Assembly: GCF_002018875.1 (NCBI RefSeq)
Contig: NZ_MVOL01000018.1
Coordinates: forward strand, 1-64,000
Direction: 5' to 3'
Source of the DNA: Pseudomonas sp. MF4836
GTDB taxonomy: Bacteria > Pseudomonadota > Gammaproteobacteria > Pseudomonadales > Pseudomonadaceae
DNA: 64,000 bases
Shown: positions 7,966 to 16,128 of the stretch, in pieces
How positions within the stretch are numbered: position 1 is the stretch's first letter
How the letters are laid out: each line of letters starts with the position of its first letter
Program-made: the position numbers and the translations under genes
The notes under the pieces: model-generated
Seen by the model: only the letters and a program-made list of their open reading frames with translations
What the model was told of the DNA's origin: nothing
The model's database searches: none

Positions 7966-8496
7966 CTAAGGAAAGAGAATAGGCTCCAGTGGAGGAGTTG
8001 CCGGACACAGCCCGAGTCGCCAGTAGCCGACGTCGTGCCATTTCCCAAGCTTGAAGCCTACCTCCGGATATGTGCCGATGTGGACGAACCCCAGCGACTC
8101 ATGCAGGCCCACACTTCCTTCATTGGGCTGTGCAATTCCGGCGTACGCTGCGCGAAATCTCTGCTTCTCAAGAATCGGAAGCAAGGTCTCATAGAGCTCA
8201 CGGCCAACACCCTGACGGCGAGCCGATTCAGCTATGTATACCGTCACGTCAACTGCCCATCGGTAGGCCGGGCGTGCGCGGTGCTGGCTTGCATAGGCAT
8301 AGCCCTTGACCTCCCCATCTTCTTCGGCCACAAGGTAGGGATATGTTTGAAGTGTGGTGGCTATTCGCTGAGCTATTTCCTCAGCGCTTGGCGGGATCTC
8401 TTCGAACGAGATCGCCGTTGTCGAAACTATCTGAGCGTAAATGCACTGGATAGCTTGTGCATCTGCCACCACTGCAGCGCGAATTGTGACAGGCAT
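7966..8496 (-). CDS. Phosphinothricin/arsinothricin-type N-acetyltransferase, ArsN1-like (GNAT)
   Basis: A 176-residue GNAT enzyme of the Pat/Bar family: VDVTVYIAESARRQGVGREL carries the acetyl-CoA loop, and NEGSVGLHESLGFVHIGTY is the family signature. Family members acetylate phosphinothricin, methionine sulfoximine or arsinothricin. Its position convergent to the ars operon favours an arsinothricin role (ArsN1). It is unrelated at subfamily level to ArsN2 at 2450-2911, so the island has two acetyltransferases for the same chemical class. The substrate is inferred from family and context. Confidence 0.75.
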   Translation of the reverse strand: MPVTIRAAVVADAQAIQCIYAQIVSTTAISFEEIPPSAEEIAQRIATTLQTYPYLVAEEDGEVKGYAYASQHRARPAYRWAVDVTVYIAESARRQGVGRELYETLLPILEKQRFRAAYAGIAQPNEGSVGLHESLGFVHIGTYPEVGFKLGKWHDVGYWRLGLCPATPPLEPILFP

Positions 8497-8783
8497 GTAG
8501 GACGTCCATGAGTAAGAATTTGAACACTACCTTTTCCTGGTCAGCTTTCGCCATTAGGCCATTAGAAAAAAGAGCGGCCTGAAATCTGTGTACCTCACTT
8601 GGGGGCTTGTCTTTCGTATAGTCCTAGCTCAAGACCACAGAAGGTTTATCGCGAAATTAGGGCCGCAATACATGCTCTCAGTTCTGCCCCTTAGGCTCAT
8701 CAAATCCATCGGCTGCATCAACAGCTCAGCACACTGTAATCGTGCGCGAAGCAACTCGTCCTGACGGTATCGTTTAGCCGGCC

Positions 8784-10001
8784 TCAAAATACACTGCTGA
8801 GTAACCATCCGAAGAGGCCTCCAGCCAAGACTACCAACCATGGAGGAGCCTTCCAGAACATCAAGGCCACGAGAGCTATCAGCGTCAAGCCAAAGTCTGT
8901 AGGAGTGAATATGGCACTCGTCCAGACAGGGTTATACAAGGCCGCCAGAAGAAGGCCCACAACTGCTGCGTTTACGCCTGAAAGTGCAGCTTGGGTGCGT
9001 AAGCTTTTCCGCAGTTGCTCCCAGAATGGCAAAACGCCGATTACGAGCAGGAAAGAAGGGGCAAAAATTGCTAGGACGCACGCGGTAGCCCCGAGCCAAC
9101 CAGAAGGTTGGGCATTCATGGACGCGCCAAGAAATGCTGCGAAGGTAAAAAGCGGGCCCGGTACGGCCTGTGCTAAACCATATCCGGCAAGAAATGTGTC
9201 ATTGGCTACCCATCCGTTCGGCACGGTAGCTGATTGAAGCAGCGGCAGCACGACGTGCCCACCTCCAAAAACTAATGACCCAGTACGGAAAAAGGCATTT
9301 ACCACAGCTAACGCTTGAGAGGGCCACACTTGAATCAGTAATGGCAGGCCAGCTAAAAGGCCGAAGAACAGCAGCAACAACACCACGCCGACTTTTCTGC
9401 TCACCGATATGGGCAAAGACTCCGTAGTTTGGCTTTCATCGGTTTTGAAGAGCATCATTCCTATGACAGCGCCGAAGAAAATCACGCCGATCTGCCCCCA
9501 GGCATGCGGCCAAAGCAGTGCAGCATAGGCAGCAAACACGGCGACGGTTATTCGAGGGGCATCAGTGCAAAGACTGCGGCCCATTCCCCAGACGGCTTGA
9601 GCAACGACAGCCACCGCGACAATTTTAAGACCATGTAAAAGACCGCTCGGAAGCGCCCCTCCCCACGAGGACATACCCTGAGCGAATAAAACCAGGATTA
9701 TTGCCGAAGGCAATGTGAAGCCTGCCCACGCAGCTACTGCTCCAGGAAACCCAGCACGAGATAGTCCTAAACCTATTCCAACCTGGCTACTGGCGGGCCC
9801 CGGCAAGAACTGGCACAGAGCAATCAAATCCCCATAGCTACGCTCGCTCAGCCATTGGCGTCGAGCGACAAATTCTTCGCGAAAGTAAGCTAGATGTGCA
9901 ATCGGGCCTCCGAAGGAGGTGAGCCCTAGGCGCAGAAACACCAGAAAAACCGCCCAAGGGGAGTCAGTCGTGACGGCCTTTACACTACTTTCGGCTGACA
10001 A
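8784..10001 (-). CDS. chrA: Chromate efflux transporter ChrA (long-chain, two-domain)
   Basis: A 405-residue membrane protein with the duplicated CHR domain. The first half contains FLRLGLTSFGGPIAHLAYF and CQFLPGPASSQVGIGLG; the second contains GSLVFGGGHVVLPLL and GYGLAQAVPGPLFTFAAF. This matches the long-chain ChrA family, which exports chromate. The start at 10001 is a TTG preceded by GGGAG, so the exact start is less sure than the gene. It stands alone; no chrB regulator is adjacent. Confidence 0.93.
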   Translation of the reverse strand: MSAESSVKAVTTDSPWAVFLVFLRLGLTSFGGPIAHLAYFREEFVARRQWLSERSYGDLIALCQFLPGPASSQVGIGLGLSRAGFPGAVAAWAGFTLPSAIILVLFAQGMSSWGGALPSGLLHGLKIVAVAVVAQAVWGMGRSLCTDAPRITVAVFAAYAALLWPHAWGQIGVIFFGAVIGMMLFKTDESQTTESLPISVSRKVGVVLLLLFFGLLAGLPLLIQVWPSQALAVVNAFFRTGSLVFGGGHVVLPLLQSATVPNGWVANDTFLAGYGLAQAVPGPLFTFAAFLGASMNAQPSGWLGATACVLAIFAPSFLLVIGVLPFWEQLRKSLRTQAALSGVNAAVVGLLLAALYNPVWTSAIFTPTDFGLTLIALVALMFWKAPPWLVVLAGGLFGWLLSSVF

Positions 10002-10596
10002 TATTCATCACTCCCAAAATGATTGCTGCACAAAACCAAATACTTTGGAGCAAACGGTATATAGGCTAAACGATGGCCTTCCTTAGGCATACGCGGCTAG
10101 CCCTGCGAGTGGATCAGAACTTGGTTTCATAATGATGTACCAACCTCAGCGAAAACCAGTTCGAGTTCTAAGCGGGTCTCGCGAGATGCTTACGGCTTTC
10201 ACCATTGCCACACGTAACAGAGCCGTATCTACAAATTAGACTTTGCTAAAAAACCAACTCTTCAGCTACCTCTCCTTCAGCATTAAATTTTCGTGGGGCT
10301 TGACACTGAGTCCCGATCAAGGGTTGATTTGCTGTATACTGCCGGCTCTGCATACCCTTGAGCTACAGGAACATCAGCATGACTGTACTCCAAACGATCT
10401 ACTGGCAGCCTACGCCGCCTTAGCGCTACGCCCCCTCGCAACAACCTGCTTCCGCTAGCCTCGCTCGCGGGTGCGCACTGCTGTACGCCTGGTTTTACAC
10501 CTTAAGCGCACAGCAAAAAAATCCTCAAAATTTGAATTTGTATCGACTCGCTCGCCATTCCCTTGGCGTGCGCGATGCTTTGCCTTGGATATTTCT
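10002..10596. other. Gap between chrA and sulP holding a small leader ORF
   Basis: No protein of normal size is supported here. An AT-rich part near chrA probably holds its promoter. TTGACA at 10300-10305 and TATACT at 10335-10340 are good promoter boxes, but 29 bases apart, too far for a simple sigma-70 promoter. A leader ORF follows at 10379-10423, then about 170 bases of untranslated sequence before sulP. The 71-residue frame at 10243-10458 has no supporting features. Confidence 0.5.
10379..10423 (+). CDS. Candidate 14-residue proline-rich leader peptide upstream of sulP
   Basis: ATG at 10379 encodes MTVLQTIYWQPTPP and stops at 10423, with CAGGAA a few bases upstream as a plausible ribosome site. 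The final P-T-P-P is the kind of sequence that slows ribosomes. The ORF lies about 170 bases ahead of sulP in the same direction, so it could be a regulatory upstream ORF. Its small size means chance is a real alternative. Confidence 0.35.
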   Translation: MTVLQTIYWQPTPP

Positions 10597-12084
10597 ATGC
10601 TGCAAAAACTTAGACAAACGTGGTTTTCTAACGTCCGTGCCGACGTGCTCGCGGGGCTGGTAGTCGCACTCGCGCTGATCCCGGAAGCAATCGCCTTTTC
10701 CATCATCGCCGGGGTAGATCCCAAAGTCGGTCTCTACGCCTCCTTCTGTATCTGTGCTGTCATCGCCTTTGTCGGCGGGCGCCCGGGAATGATCTCGGCG
10801 GCTACCGGCGCCATGGCACTGCTCATGGTGACGCTGGTAAAAGAGCATGGACTCCAGTACCTGCTGGCCGCGACTCTACTGTGTGGCGTACTTCAAATCC
10901 TTGCCGGCTACCTGAAGCTTGGCTCGTTGATGCGGTTCGTTTCACGGTCGGTAGTCACCGGTTTTGTAAACGCATTGGCGATCCTGATTTTCATGGCGCA
11001 GTTGCCGGAACTTACGAATGTCACCTGGCATGTCTATGCCATGACCGCTGCGGGCCTGGGAATCATCTACCTGTTTCCGTATGTGCCGAAAATCGGCAAG
11101 CTGATTCCCTCTCCATTGGTGTGCATTCTGACGCTGACGGCCATCGCCATTTACCTCGGTTTGGATATCCGCACCGTCGGTGACATGGGCCAACTGCCTG
11201 ATACGCTCCCGATCTTCCTCTGGCCTGAAGTTCCGCTGAATTTTGAAACCCTGCGCATCATTTTCCCGTATTCGGCTGCGTTGGCAGTAGTGGGTCTACT
11301 CGAATCAATGATGACCGCGACCATCGTCGACGACCTTACCGATACCACCAGCAACAAAAACCGCGAGTGCAAAGGCCAGGGTGTGGCCAACATCGCTGCC
11401 GGTATGCTTGGCGGCATGGCCGGTTGCGCCATGATCGGCCAGTCGATCATCAACGTTAAATCTGGTGGCCGCACCCGTCTCTCGACATTGTGTGCCGGCG
11501 TTTTCCTGCTGCTGATGGTGGTATTTCTTGGCGAATGGCTCTCCAAAATCCCTATGGCGGCACTCGTGGCTGTGATGATCATGGTGTCCATCGGCACCTT
11601 TAGCTGGGATTCTTTGCGTAATCTGAAAGAGCATCCGCTGTCGACCAACCTCGTCATGGTGGTGACCGTCGTGGTCGTCGTGGCCACTCACAACCTAGCC
11701 TACGGCGTACTGGTAGGTGTGCTGCTGGCTTCGCTGTTCTTTGCCAATAAGGTTGGGCATTACCTGGATATCAAGAGCACTCTGGAAGAGACGAAATCGC
11801 ATCGGACTTACTACGTCGTGGGCCAGGTGTTCTTTAGCTCTGCGGACAAGTTCACTGAGGTTTTTGACTTCAAGGAAGCGCTCAACAAGGTCACCATCGA
11901 TCTCACACAGGCGCATTTCTGGGACATCACCGCCGTCGCAGCGCTGGATAAGGTCGTGATCAAGTTCCGACGCGAAGGCGCTGAGGTTGAAGTGCTCGGT
12001 CTCAATGAAGCCAGCGCAACAATCGTTGACCGCTTCGGTGTGCATGACAAGCCCGGTGCCATCGACAAGCTCATGGGCCACTAA
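10597..12084 (+). CDS. SulP-family inorganic anion transporter with STAS domain
   Basis: A 495-residue protein with about eleven membrane segments. VRADVLAGLVVALALIPEAI is the N-terminal SulP signature, GLLESMMTA and GQGVANIAAGMLGGM follow in the transport core, and a cytoplasmic STAS domain lies at about residues 400-495. Relatives carry sulfate, bicarbonate or other oxyanions. The start at 10597 (MLQKLRQTWF) is the family-type start; the open frame extends 42 codons upstream without family sequence. It sits 11 bases ahead of a universal stress protein, likely as one operon. The substrate cannot be told; an oxyanion fits the cargo around it. Confidence 0.88.
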   Translation: MLQKLRQTWFSNVRADVLAGLVVALALIPEAIAFSIIAGVDPKVGLYASFCICAVIAFVGGRPGMISAATGAMALLMVTLVKEHGLQYLLAATLLCGVLQILAGYLKLGSLMRFVSRSVVTGFVNALAILIFMAQLPELTNVTWHVYAMTAAGLGIIYLFPYVPKIGKLIPSPLVCILTLTAIAIYLGLDIRTVGDMGQLPDTLPIFLWPEVPLNFETLRIIFPYSAALAVVGLLESMMTATIVDDLTDTTSNKNRECKGQGVANIAAGMLGGMAGCAMIGQSIINVKSGGRTRLSTLCAGVFLLLMVVFLGEWLSKIPMAALVAVMIMVSIGTFSWDSLRNLKEHPLSTNLVMVVTVVVVVATHNLAYGVLVGVLLASLFFANKVGHYLDIKSTLEETKSHRTYYVVGQVFFSSADKFTEVFDFKEALNKVTIDLTQAHFWDITAVAALDKVVIKFRREGAEVEVLGLNEASATIVDRFGVHDKPGAIDKLMGH

Positions 12085-12095
12085 GGAGAACGACA

Positions 12096-12947
12096 ATGAC
12101 CCACGTAATGGCATGCATTGATAACTCACAATCCTCATTGGCGGTCTGCGATTACGCAGCATGGGCCTCGCAACGACTCAGCGCTCCCCTGACCTTGCTT
12201 CATGTGCTGGATAAGGAGAAATATCCTGCATCCGCTGACCTCAGCGGCAATATCGGTCTCGGTAGCAGAGAACATCTACTGGAAGAGTTGGCCACGCTGG
12301 ATGCGCAGCGGGCAAAACTGGCCTTGGAACATGGGCAGCACATGCTTGAAAAAGCTCGCGAGCGAACAGTCCACTCTGGAGCCATGTCACCTGATATGAA
12401 GCAGCGCCATGGCCATCTCGTCGAGAGCCTGAGCAATCTCCAAGACGATATTCGGTTACTGGTGATTGGAAGAGTCGGTGAGGACAGCACGCGCAGTGCC
12501 CAAGGTCTTGGCAGCCAGATTGAAGCGGTAGTCCGAACTATCCACCACCCCATCCTGATTACAACCAGCCATTTCAGGAAACCTGAAACGGTCATGGTGG
12601 CATTTGACGGCAGCGCTACAGGACACAAGACCGTACAGATGCTTGCTTCAAGCCCGCTGTGCGAAGGCCTGCCAATTCATATCGTCATGGCTGGTACGGA
12701 CTCCGAAGAAAATCAGAACGAGCTGGAGAAAGCACGAGCCACATTTGCCTCTTCTGGCTCGCTGGTGCATGCCGAGATCCGCCCAGGCGAAGTGGAGTCG
12801 GTACTCCATGCATATCAGGCAGAGCACGGCATTGACCTCTTGGTCATGGGGGCGTACGGGCACTCACGCATTAGGCAGTTTCTGGTAGGCAGCACGACCA
12901 CGACGATGCTGCGAACATCCACTTCACCCGTATTACTGCTTCGCTGA
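12096..12947 (+). CDS. Universal stress protein, tandem UspA domains
   Basis: A 283-residue protein with two Usp domains. The first begins MTHVMACIDNSQSSLAVCDY; the second begins near residue 167 with VMVAFDGSATGHKTV and ends with the ATP-binding-type motif MGAYGHSRIRQFLVGSTT. AAGGAG lies just upstream of the start. It is paired with sulP, a common pairing in which the Usp may tune transport. No enzymatic function is assigned. Confidence 0.88.
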   Translation: MTHVMACIDNSQSSLAVCDYAAWASQRLSAPLTLLHVLDKEKYPASADLSGNIGLGSREHLLEELATLDAQRAKLALEHGQHMLEKARERTVHSGAMSPDMKQRHGHLVESLSNLQDDIRLLVIGRVGEDSTRSAQGLGSQIEAVVRTIHHPILITTSHFRKPETVMVAFDGSATGHKTVQMLASSPLCEGLPIHIVMAGTDSEENQNELEKARATFASSGSLVHAEIRPGEVESVLHAYQAEHGIDLLVMGAYGHSRIRQFLVGSTTTTMLRTSTSPVLLLR

Positions 12948-13124
12948 GCCAGTTCCACTGGCCACAGTATTTCCAGAACTGCGGAAATGCCGTGGCCACC
13001 TTGGACGATGACTAACTGATCTTGCCGTAACGAGACCACATGCAACTCACTAACTGAAATTGTTCACCCCGAGCTGAAATCCAAGCAGGGCAGAGTATTC
13101 CGTCGACATGCAGCACGCGGCATC

Positions 13125-13574
13125 GTGATGTGGGGTGAACAGATTCTGCTGCTGTTCACAGAGCGCTATAACGACTTCAGCTTTCCTGGTGGCGGTCTTG
13201 ATGGTGACGAGGACATTGTCACAGGTCTGAAGCGCGAGCTTGAGGAAGAGACTGGTGCCCGTGAAATACAGGTGCTCCAGCACTACGGTTACATCGAGGA
13301 GTACCGGCCCTACTGGAAGCCACAGTACGATCTGATGCACATGACATCGCATTTTTATCAATGCGAAGTAGCGCCACAGCTAGAGCCCGTGAGAATGGAA
13401 AGCCACGAAATCGCTAATGGTATGCGGCCTGTCTGGATCAACCTACATGAGGCCATATCGCACAATGAAGCCGTGATGCAGCGTCAGGACTCATCGATGG
13501 GGCAGTCCATTCAGCGCGAAACTTTCATGCTGAAAAAAGTTGCTGCGGAGTTGCTGGTGCAAATCAGCCGTTGA
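13125..13574 (+). CDS. NUDIX hydrolase, N-terminus uncertain
   Basis: The frame gives 149 residues from GTG 13125 (ATG at 13128). It contains a complete Nudix box, G-X5-E-X7-RELEEETGA, at about residues 24-46, so the enzyme should cleave a nucleoside-diphosphate-linked substrate. Family-like sequence (EIVHPELKSKQGRVF and on) continues in frame back to about 13056 without an ATG or GTG. A good-looking ATG at 13040 is in another frame and hits TGA at 13055. Either a rare start codon is used or a one-base indel removed the original start. Confidence 0.75.
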   Translation: MMWGEQILLLFTERYNDFSFPGGGLDGDEDIVTGLKRELEEETGAREIQVLQHYGYIEEYRPYWKPQYDLMHMTSHFYQCEVAPQLEPVRMESHEIANGMRPVWINLHEAISHNEAVMQRQDSSMGQSIQRETFMLKKVAAELLVQISR

Positions 13575-13716
13575 CGGGGATGGGCGAGTCAACATCGCTC
13601 CTTCATTCCCAGCATATGTTTCCCCGGATATTTGATGATCGGAGCAACTGAGGCCCAGCATAATGCAGGAACCTCAGCGCGATCCTCCGACACAGGCATT
13701 TGAATCTGGCGTAAGT

Positions 13717-14247
13717 CTATTTGGGGATATACGCAGCTACCGACTTGCGAATCTCTTCCCGCGCTTCATCGGCGCTGCCCCAGCGGCCCATCTTCACCCA
13801 CTTACCCGGTTCCAATGCTTTGTAGTTTTCGAAGAAGTGCTGGATCTGTGCGAGGAGTAACGCAGGGAGGTCTGAGCACTCCTTTACGTCGATGTACATG
13901 GAGCTGAGTTTTTCATGAGGCACTGCGATCACCTTGGCATCGGCTCCGGCTTCGTCAGTCATGTACATCACACCAACCGGGCGACTGCGGATGACAACTC
14001 CAGGTGAGACGGGATATGGACAAACCACCAGGACGTCCAGCGGATCGCCATCGTCGCTCAGCGTGTTCGGGATAAACCCGTAGTTGGCCGGATAGAACAT
14101 CGGTGTACTGAGAAAGCGGTCAACGAAAATTTGTCCGCTCGACTTGTCCACCTCGTACTTGATCGGCGAGTGGTTTGCAGGAATCTCGATAACGGTGAAA
14201 AAGTCATCGGGGAGGGCGTTGCCAGCTGGGATGTCCGCGTAGCTCAT
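13717..14247 (-). CDS. ppa: Inorganic pyrophosphatase (family I)
   Basis: A 176-residue enzyme, the usual length of the bacterial family I enzyme. It contains NHSPIKYEVDKSSGQIFVDR and the metal-binding signature DGDPLDVLVV. It hydrolyses pyrophosphate. The start at 14247 has GGAG upstream; a GTG at 14253 is an alternative. It is the last gene of the crcB-DUF190-ppa operon under a fluoride riboswitch. Because fluoride inhibits pyrophosphatase, an extra copy here is probably part of fluoride tolerance (inference from context). Confidence 0.93.
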   Translation of the reverse strand: MSYADIPAGNALPDDFFTVIEIPANHSPIKYEVDKSSGQIFVDRFLSTPMFYPANYGFIPNTLSDDGDPLDVLVVCPYPVSPGVVIRSRPVGVMYMTDEAGADAKVIAVPHEKLSSMYIDVKECSDLPALLLAQIQHFFENYKALEPGKWVKMGRWGSADEAREEIRKSVAAYIPK

Positions 14248-14249
14248 GT

Positions 14250-14603
14250 TCACAGCTCCGAAGTTGTGGAGGGTGTTGAGCTGGAGGGCGTTTTTCCAAG
14301 GGTGCCCATCTCGATTGGCGTCTTGGTGAAAAACACCGATATTTCCTCAGAGTCCAATCGTTTGAACAATCGTTCTGCCTCATCTTCCGTGATGGCCAAG
14401 CGAATCTCCGTGGGTTGATCCGCCAGCTCAAAAAAGTGCGATGAATGCAGTTTTCCTGTGTGCCCAAACCCTTCGATTCCGGTGCAGAGCGTGGCGCCTC
14501 GCAACCCCATTTCTTTAGCCACGTCGACGATCCAATCGCCTAGCATCTTTCCCTGATAACGACGGTTTTGTTGGGTGAAGAAAACGACCATATAGCCTTT
14601 CAT
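14250..14603 (-). CDS. DUF190 protein associated with CrcB
   Basis: A 117-residue small protein with the DUF190 pattern: MKGYMVVFFTQQNRRYQGK, a middle GATLCTGIEGFGHTGKLHS resembling PII-like folds, and a late DSEEISVFFTKT. DUF190 genes often lie next to crcB, but the function is unknown. The start at 14603 has GAGGAG upstream; an earlier frame extension is not supported. It starts 11 bases after crcB, and its stop overlaps the region of the ppa start. Confidence 0.85.
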   Translation of the reverse strand: MKGYMVVFFTQQNRRYQGKMLGDWIVDVAKEMGLRGATLCTGIEGFGHTGKLHSSHFFELADQPTEIRLAITEDEAERLFKRLDSEEISVFFTKTPIEMGTLGKTPSSSTPSTTSEL

Positions 14604-14613
14604 TTCTATCTCC

Positions 14614-14997
14614 TCAGCGAGTACCAATCATTTGGTAGGACAGAAGCCCGGCAGCGGTCATCGCTAACGAGCCTGCAACGTGCAACGAAATTGAGCCAAG
14701 CGCCCAGACCAGTCTGCCCTCCTGAATCAAGGCAACCGTTTCGGCTGAAAATGTAGAGAAGGTGGTAAGCCCACCACAGAAACCCGTGATGATCAGGAGA
14801 CGCCACTCTGGACTGAGGGTAGGAGAAGCGGCCAAGAAGGCGATGGCCAGGCCGATGATGTAGCCCCCAACCATGTTCGCGACCACAGTACCTGGGGGAA
14901 TCGTAGGAAACAGAGCATTCAGTTTCATGCCCAATATCCAGCGCAACCAGGCTCCAAGTGAAGCACCAACGGCGATGACCATTAATGACTTCAGCAT
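14614..14997 (-). CDS. crcB: Fluoride channel/exporter CrcB (Fluc)
   Basis: A 127-residue four-helix membrane protein. It shows GASLGAWLRWILG, PPGTVVANMVGGYIIG and GFCGGLTTFSTFSAET, the Fluc pore signatures with the conserved Asn and the TFSTF track. Fluc dimers export fluoride. It is first in its operon, behind the fluoride riboswitch at 15141-15192. AGGTGGG precedes the start. Confidence 0.95.
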   Translation of the reverse strand: MLKSLMVIAVGASLGAWLRWILGMKLNALFPTIPPGTVVANMVGGYIIGLAIAFLAASPTLSPEWRLLIITGFCGGLTTFSTFSAETVALIQEGRLVWALGSISLHVAGSLAMTAAGLLSYQMIGTR

Positions 14998-15085
14998 GGC
15001 GAGCCCACCTCATCAGACCTGAGTGGACTAACTCGCAAGCGGCTCGCGCCGAAAGAAAAGGGAAACTCGGAGGGTAAGATCATAG

Positions 15086-15146
15086 CCTGTCCTAAAATGG
15101 AGGACAGGGAGGCGCACCTACGCACCCTGTCCAGGGTTCACGTAGG
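15086..15146 (-). promoter_or_regulatory. Hairpins downstream of the fluoride riboswitch (candidate expression platform)
   Basis: Two hairpins lie between the aptamer and crcB. At 15117-15146, CCTACG pairs with CGTAGG (with inner CCCT/AGGG); this arm overlaps the last aptamer bases, so the hairpin would compete with ligand-bound folding. At 15086-15108, CCTGTCCT pairs with AGGACAGG around a 7-base loop. Neither has a good T-run on the minus strand, so the switch may not act by simple intrinsic termination. Confidence 0.5.
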
Positions 15147-15192
15147 CATCATCAGCACGAAGGCCGTTAAAGGAGGAATGCCATCTCCTGAT
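15141..15192 (-). ncRNA. Fluoride riboswitch (crcB motif)
   Basis: Read on the minus strand, the sequence runs AGGAGATGGCATTCCTCC, then TTTAACGGCC, then GCTGATGATGCCTAC. These are the conserved blocks of the crcB RNA in the right order and spacing: the first stem with GGAGATGG, the pseudoknot segment and the 3' signature. It lies about 145 bases upstream of crcB in the same direction. It should switch on crcB-DUF190-ppa when fluoride rises. Confidence 0.94.
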
Positions 15193-15284
15193 CTGATCCT
15201 ATAGCATCAGCGCCAATGGTATCAATAGGCATCAAGAGCAGCTGCATGCAAGCGATCTGAAGGCCCTTTTGGCTAGGCAAGATG

Positions 15285-15425
15285 TTTGATTGTTGGCGCT
15301 GATTGAAAACTGACCCATCCTGCCGATTGAAAATTGACCCAGGGAGGATTGCTGATTTTTGTCCCAGCAATTGTGGATAGGAAGGTGAGTTGGCCGGACG
15401 GTTACAAATGATCGACATGGCCACT
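15285..15425 (+). mobile_element. Possible IS21-type terminal sequence remnant
   Basis: GATTGAAAACTGACCCA and GATTGAAAATTGACCCA occur as near-identical direct repeats at about 15301 and 15325. They are followed by a GC-rich stretch and an ATG at about 15410 whose frame closes after 29 codons. Multiple short terminal repeats ahead of a truncated first gene recall IS21-family ends. No transposase sequence remains, so this is tentative. Confidence 0.4.
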
Positions 15426-15671
15426 GTATCTGCTACTGGGCGCGGTCGTAGGCGATCAAAATTCGCACTTGGTGAATCGAAATTTCATAAATGTTAGCGT
15501 TTTCGCCTGCTTTAAAGCCTTTTTTATAGTTTTTCGAGGATGTTTGAGTGAAAATTCAGATTGACAAATAGGCAATTTATTTACCGTTCGTCGGCAATGT
15601 CCATTTTATTTTCACCCCCCCCTCTTGAAAATTTTTAAGCGAGACGGAGTTCTTATATTTGAGAGCAAGAT

Positions 15672-15701
15672 AAAAGCGGCAGTGGCCCAGGCACCGCTTT
15701 T
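15672..15701. terminator. Hairpin resembling an intrinsic terminator
   Basis: AAAAGCGG at 15672-15679 pairs with CCGCTTTT at 15694-15701. The A and T runs on the two arms would allow termination in either direction. No adjacent gene clearly uses it, so it may be left over from a deleted gene. Confidence 0.4.
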
Positions 15702-15846
15702 CTCACAGGATTTCGCCGGCTTTTACATCTGATATTTACGGCTTCTAGATCACACGGTTTTGAGGACTGAAGGTGAATTTGAGGTTGGAATGGTGGGGCT
15801 GGGGGCGGAGGAGAAATCGCTTTACTTTGCAGCCGTAGGCTGCTGC

Positions 15847-16043
15847 TTACGCTTTGACGTCAAACCAATAGGGCTCTTTTGCTGGGATCAGTCCGTCTGA
15901 AATTCCACCCGTCTCGGACAACAGGCGTCTGCAAGCGTCCGTCGCCTTCAATGTTCTAGCAAGACGCACCCGGTGACCTACTGCGCGCTTCGAAAATTCG
16001 GATCTGTTAACTAAATTTTTGATCTGTAAACCTCGGCAGTTAA
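15847..16043 (-). pseudogene. C-terminal fragment of an unrecognised gene
   Basis: On the minus strand a frame of about 65 codons ends at 15847 with protein-like sequence (LLSETGGISDGLIPAKEPYW, then FDVKA). It runs back to an in-frame TGA near 16044 with no good start; a GTG at about 15970 would leave about 40 residues. Composition is protein-like, so it may be the tail of a truncated gene. I do not recognise the family. Confidence 0.35.
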
Positions 16044-16066
16044 CACGTCAAAAAATTGGTTTACAG
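16001..16066. repeat. Cluster of short direct and inverted repeats
   Basis: GATCTGTTAAC at 16001 and GATCTGTAAAC at 16021 are direct repeats 20 bases apart, and CAGTTAAC at 16037 is a related half-site. CTGTAAACC (16024-16032) and GGTTTACAG (16058-16066) form a perfect 9-bp inverted repeat. The pattern looks like a protein-binding or recombination site. It overlaps the broken frame on the minus strand. Confidence 0.4.
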
Positions 16067-16128
16067 GTGGATCTGGATTCTGGCGGCGCTTGGGGCTATT
16101 TTGCCAATTTATTGATAGTGCGAGCCCG

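Larger units (their letters stand above)
15190..16090. other. Remnant-rich, partly AT-rich gap
   Basis: No intact gene is supported. The stretch holds IS-end-like repeats (15285-15425), an AT-rich block (about 15475-15680), a hairpin at 15672-15701, the 3' end of a broken gene on the minus strand (15847-16043) and repeated GATCTGT/GTTAAC motifs (16001-16066). The 85-residue minus-strand frame at 15167-15424 overlaps the riboswitch and the IS-like repeats and looks spurious. Confidence 0.5.

Noticed and set aside
8512..8783. Small gene between the ArsN1-like gene and chrA
   Set aside because: The frames present lack ribosome sites and recognised sequence; the gap is short and probably regulatory.
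10243..10458. 71-residue plus-strand gene before sulP
   Set aside because: No family sequence; overlaps promoter boxes and the short leader ORF, which is a better candidate.
15167..15424. 85-residue minus-strand gene
   Set aside because: Overlaps the riboswitch and the IS-like repeats; no ribosome site or family sequence.
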